5,160 nucleotides of DNA from assembly GCA_947167535.1 (NCBI GenBank), contig CAMVIL010000120.1:1-5160 (forward strand). The letters are read 5' to 3'. Of this stretch, positions 4,986 through 5,160 are shown piece by piece. Position 1 is the stretch's first letter, and the number at the start of each line of letters is the position of its first letter. The position numbers and the translations under genes were made by a program. Below the pieces are notes generated by a model. The model ran no database searches. It saw nothing but the letters and a program-made list of their open reading frames with translations, and had not been told where the DNA came from. The DNA comes from an uncultured Ruminococcus sp. (GTDB lineage: Bacteria; Bacillota; Clostridia; Oscillospirales; Ruminococcaceae).

Positions 4986-5160
4986 TCAGATCATGCTGTC
5001 TTCCCAGCACTCGGGAGCTTCGAGCCCCAGCAGCTTCGCAACAGTCGGTGCAACGTTTGCAAGACCGTACTTGGTGCTGTCGGCGTCAATGATCTCATGA
5101 CGGGTCTCCTTGTCCCAGATGATGAAGGGAACGCGGTTGAGCGAGTGAGCGGTACGAACC
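4986..5160 (-). CDS. gpmI: 2,3-bisphosphoglycerate-independent phosphoglycerate mutase, C-terminal 57 residues (5' part outside window)
   Basis: Reading the minus strand from 5159 gives 57 codons and a TGA at 4988-4986. The visible sequence has TAHSLNRVPFIIWD, then YGLANVAPTVAKLLGLEAPECWEDSMI. This matches the end of the alkaline-phosphatase-superfamily mutase that interconverts 3- and 2-phosphoglycerate in glycolysis. The His of TAHS corresponds to a late metal-binding histidine of the family, and the (G)LANVAPT...LGLE(A)P ending is typical. About 450 or more residues should lie to the right. The TAHS-N-VPF and LANVAPT motifs make this superfamily clear. Assignment to the mutase rather than another member rests on this short tail only. 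A strong terminator follows. Confidence 0.78.
   Translation of the reverse strand, partial: VRTAHSLNRVPFIIWDKETRHEIIDADSTKYGLANVAPTVAKLLGLEAPECWEDSMI

Overview
The window looks like an ordinary chromosomal stretch from a spore-forming, Gram-positive anaerobe of the Clostridia, most likely a Ruminococcus-like member of the Oscillospiraceae. Three things support this. There are genes for the spore-specific SpoVA channel. Ribosome binding sites are strong and of the AAAGGAG type, and the sigma-A promoters are close to consensus. The protein sequences also resemble clostridial versions of Mrp, of ECF-sigma systems and of a CE1-like lipoprotein esterase. The genus-level assignment is inference.

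Layout from left to right. Positions 2-664 (+) hold the C-terminal two thirds of SpoVAD, cut by the left window edge, followed after a 13-nt gap by spoVAE (678-1034, +). A hairpin at 1046-1074 separates these from the convergent mrp gene (1080-1901, -), which encodes an Mrp/NBP35-type Fe-S carrier ATPase with its own perfect-consensus promoter. Upstream of mrp on the same strand is a two-gene unit: an ECF-type sigma factor (3034-3576) and an overlapping gene for a single-pass membrane protein with an extracellular PASTA domain (1971-3044). The second protein is probably the sigma factor's membrane regulator. A 164-bp divergent intergenic region carries a candidate ECF promoter for the sigma operon and a consensus extended -10 promoter for tRNA-Thr(CGU) (3741-3813, +). 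The tRNA shares a bidirectional terminator (3820-3864) with the convergent lipoprotein esterase gene (3863-4861, -). The esterase has its own promoter, directly after the terminator (4930-4965) of a partial gene at the right edge (4986-5160, -). That fragment is the C-terminus of a cofactor-independent phosphoglycerate mutase.

How the genes fit together. The spoVA genes make the channel that moves dipicolinic acid into the developing spore and out at germination. The sigma/PASTA pair is probably a cell-envelope signalling unit, with the PASTA domain as a sensor of peptidoglycan fragments or lipid II and the sigma factor as output. The other genes (mrp, tRNA-Thr, esterase, phosphoglycerate mutase) appear to be independent transcription units.

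The most interesting item is the ECF sigma gene overlapping a gene for a PASTA-bearing, zinc-motif-lacking putative anti-sigma protein. Its extracellular half resembles the sensor half of clostridial PrkC kinases. No CRISPR array, insertion sequence or other mobile element was seen.
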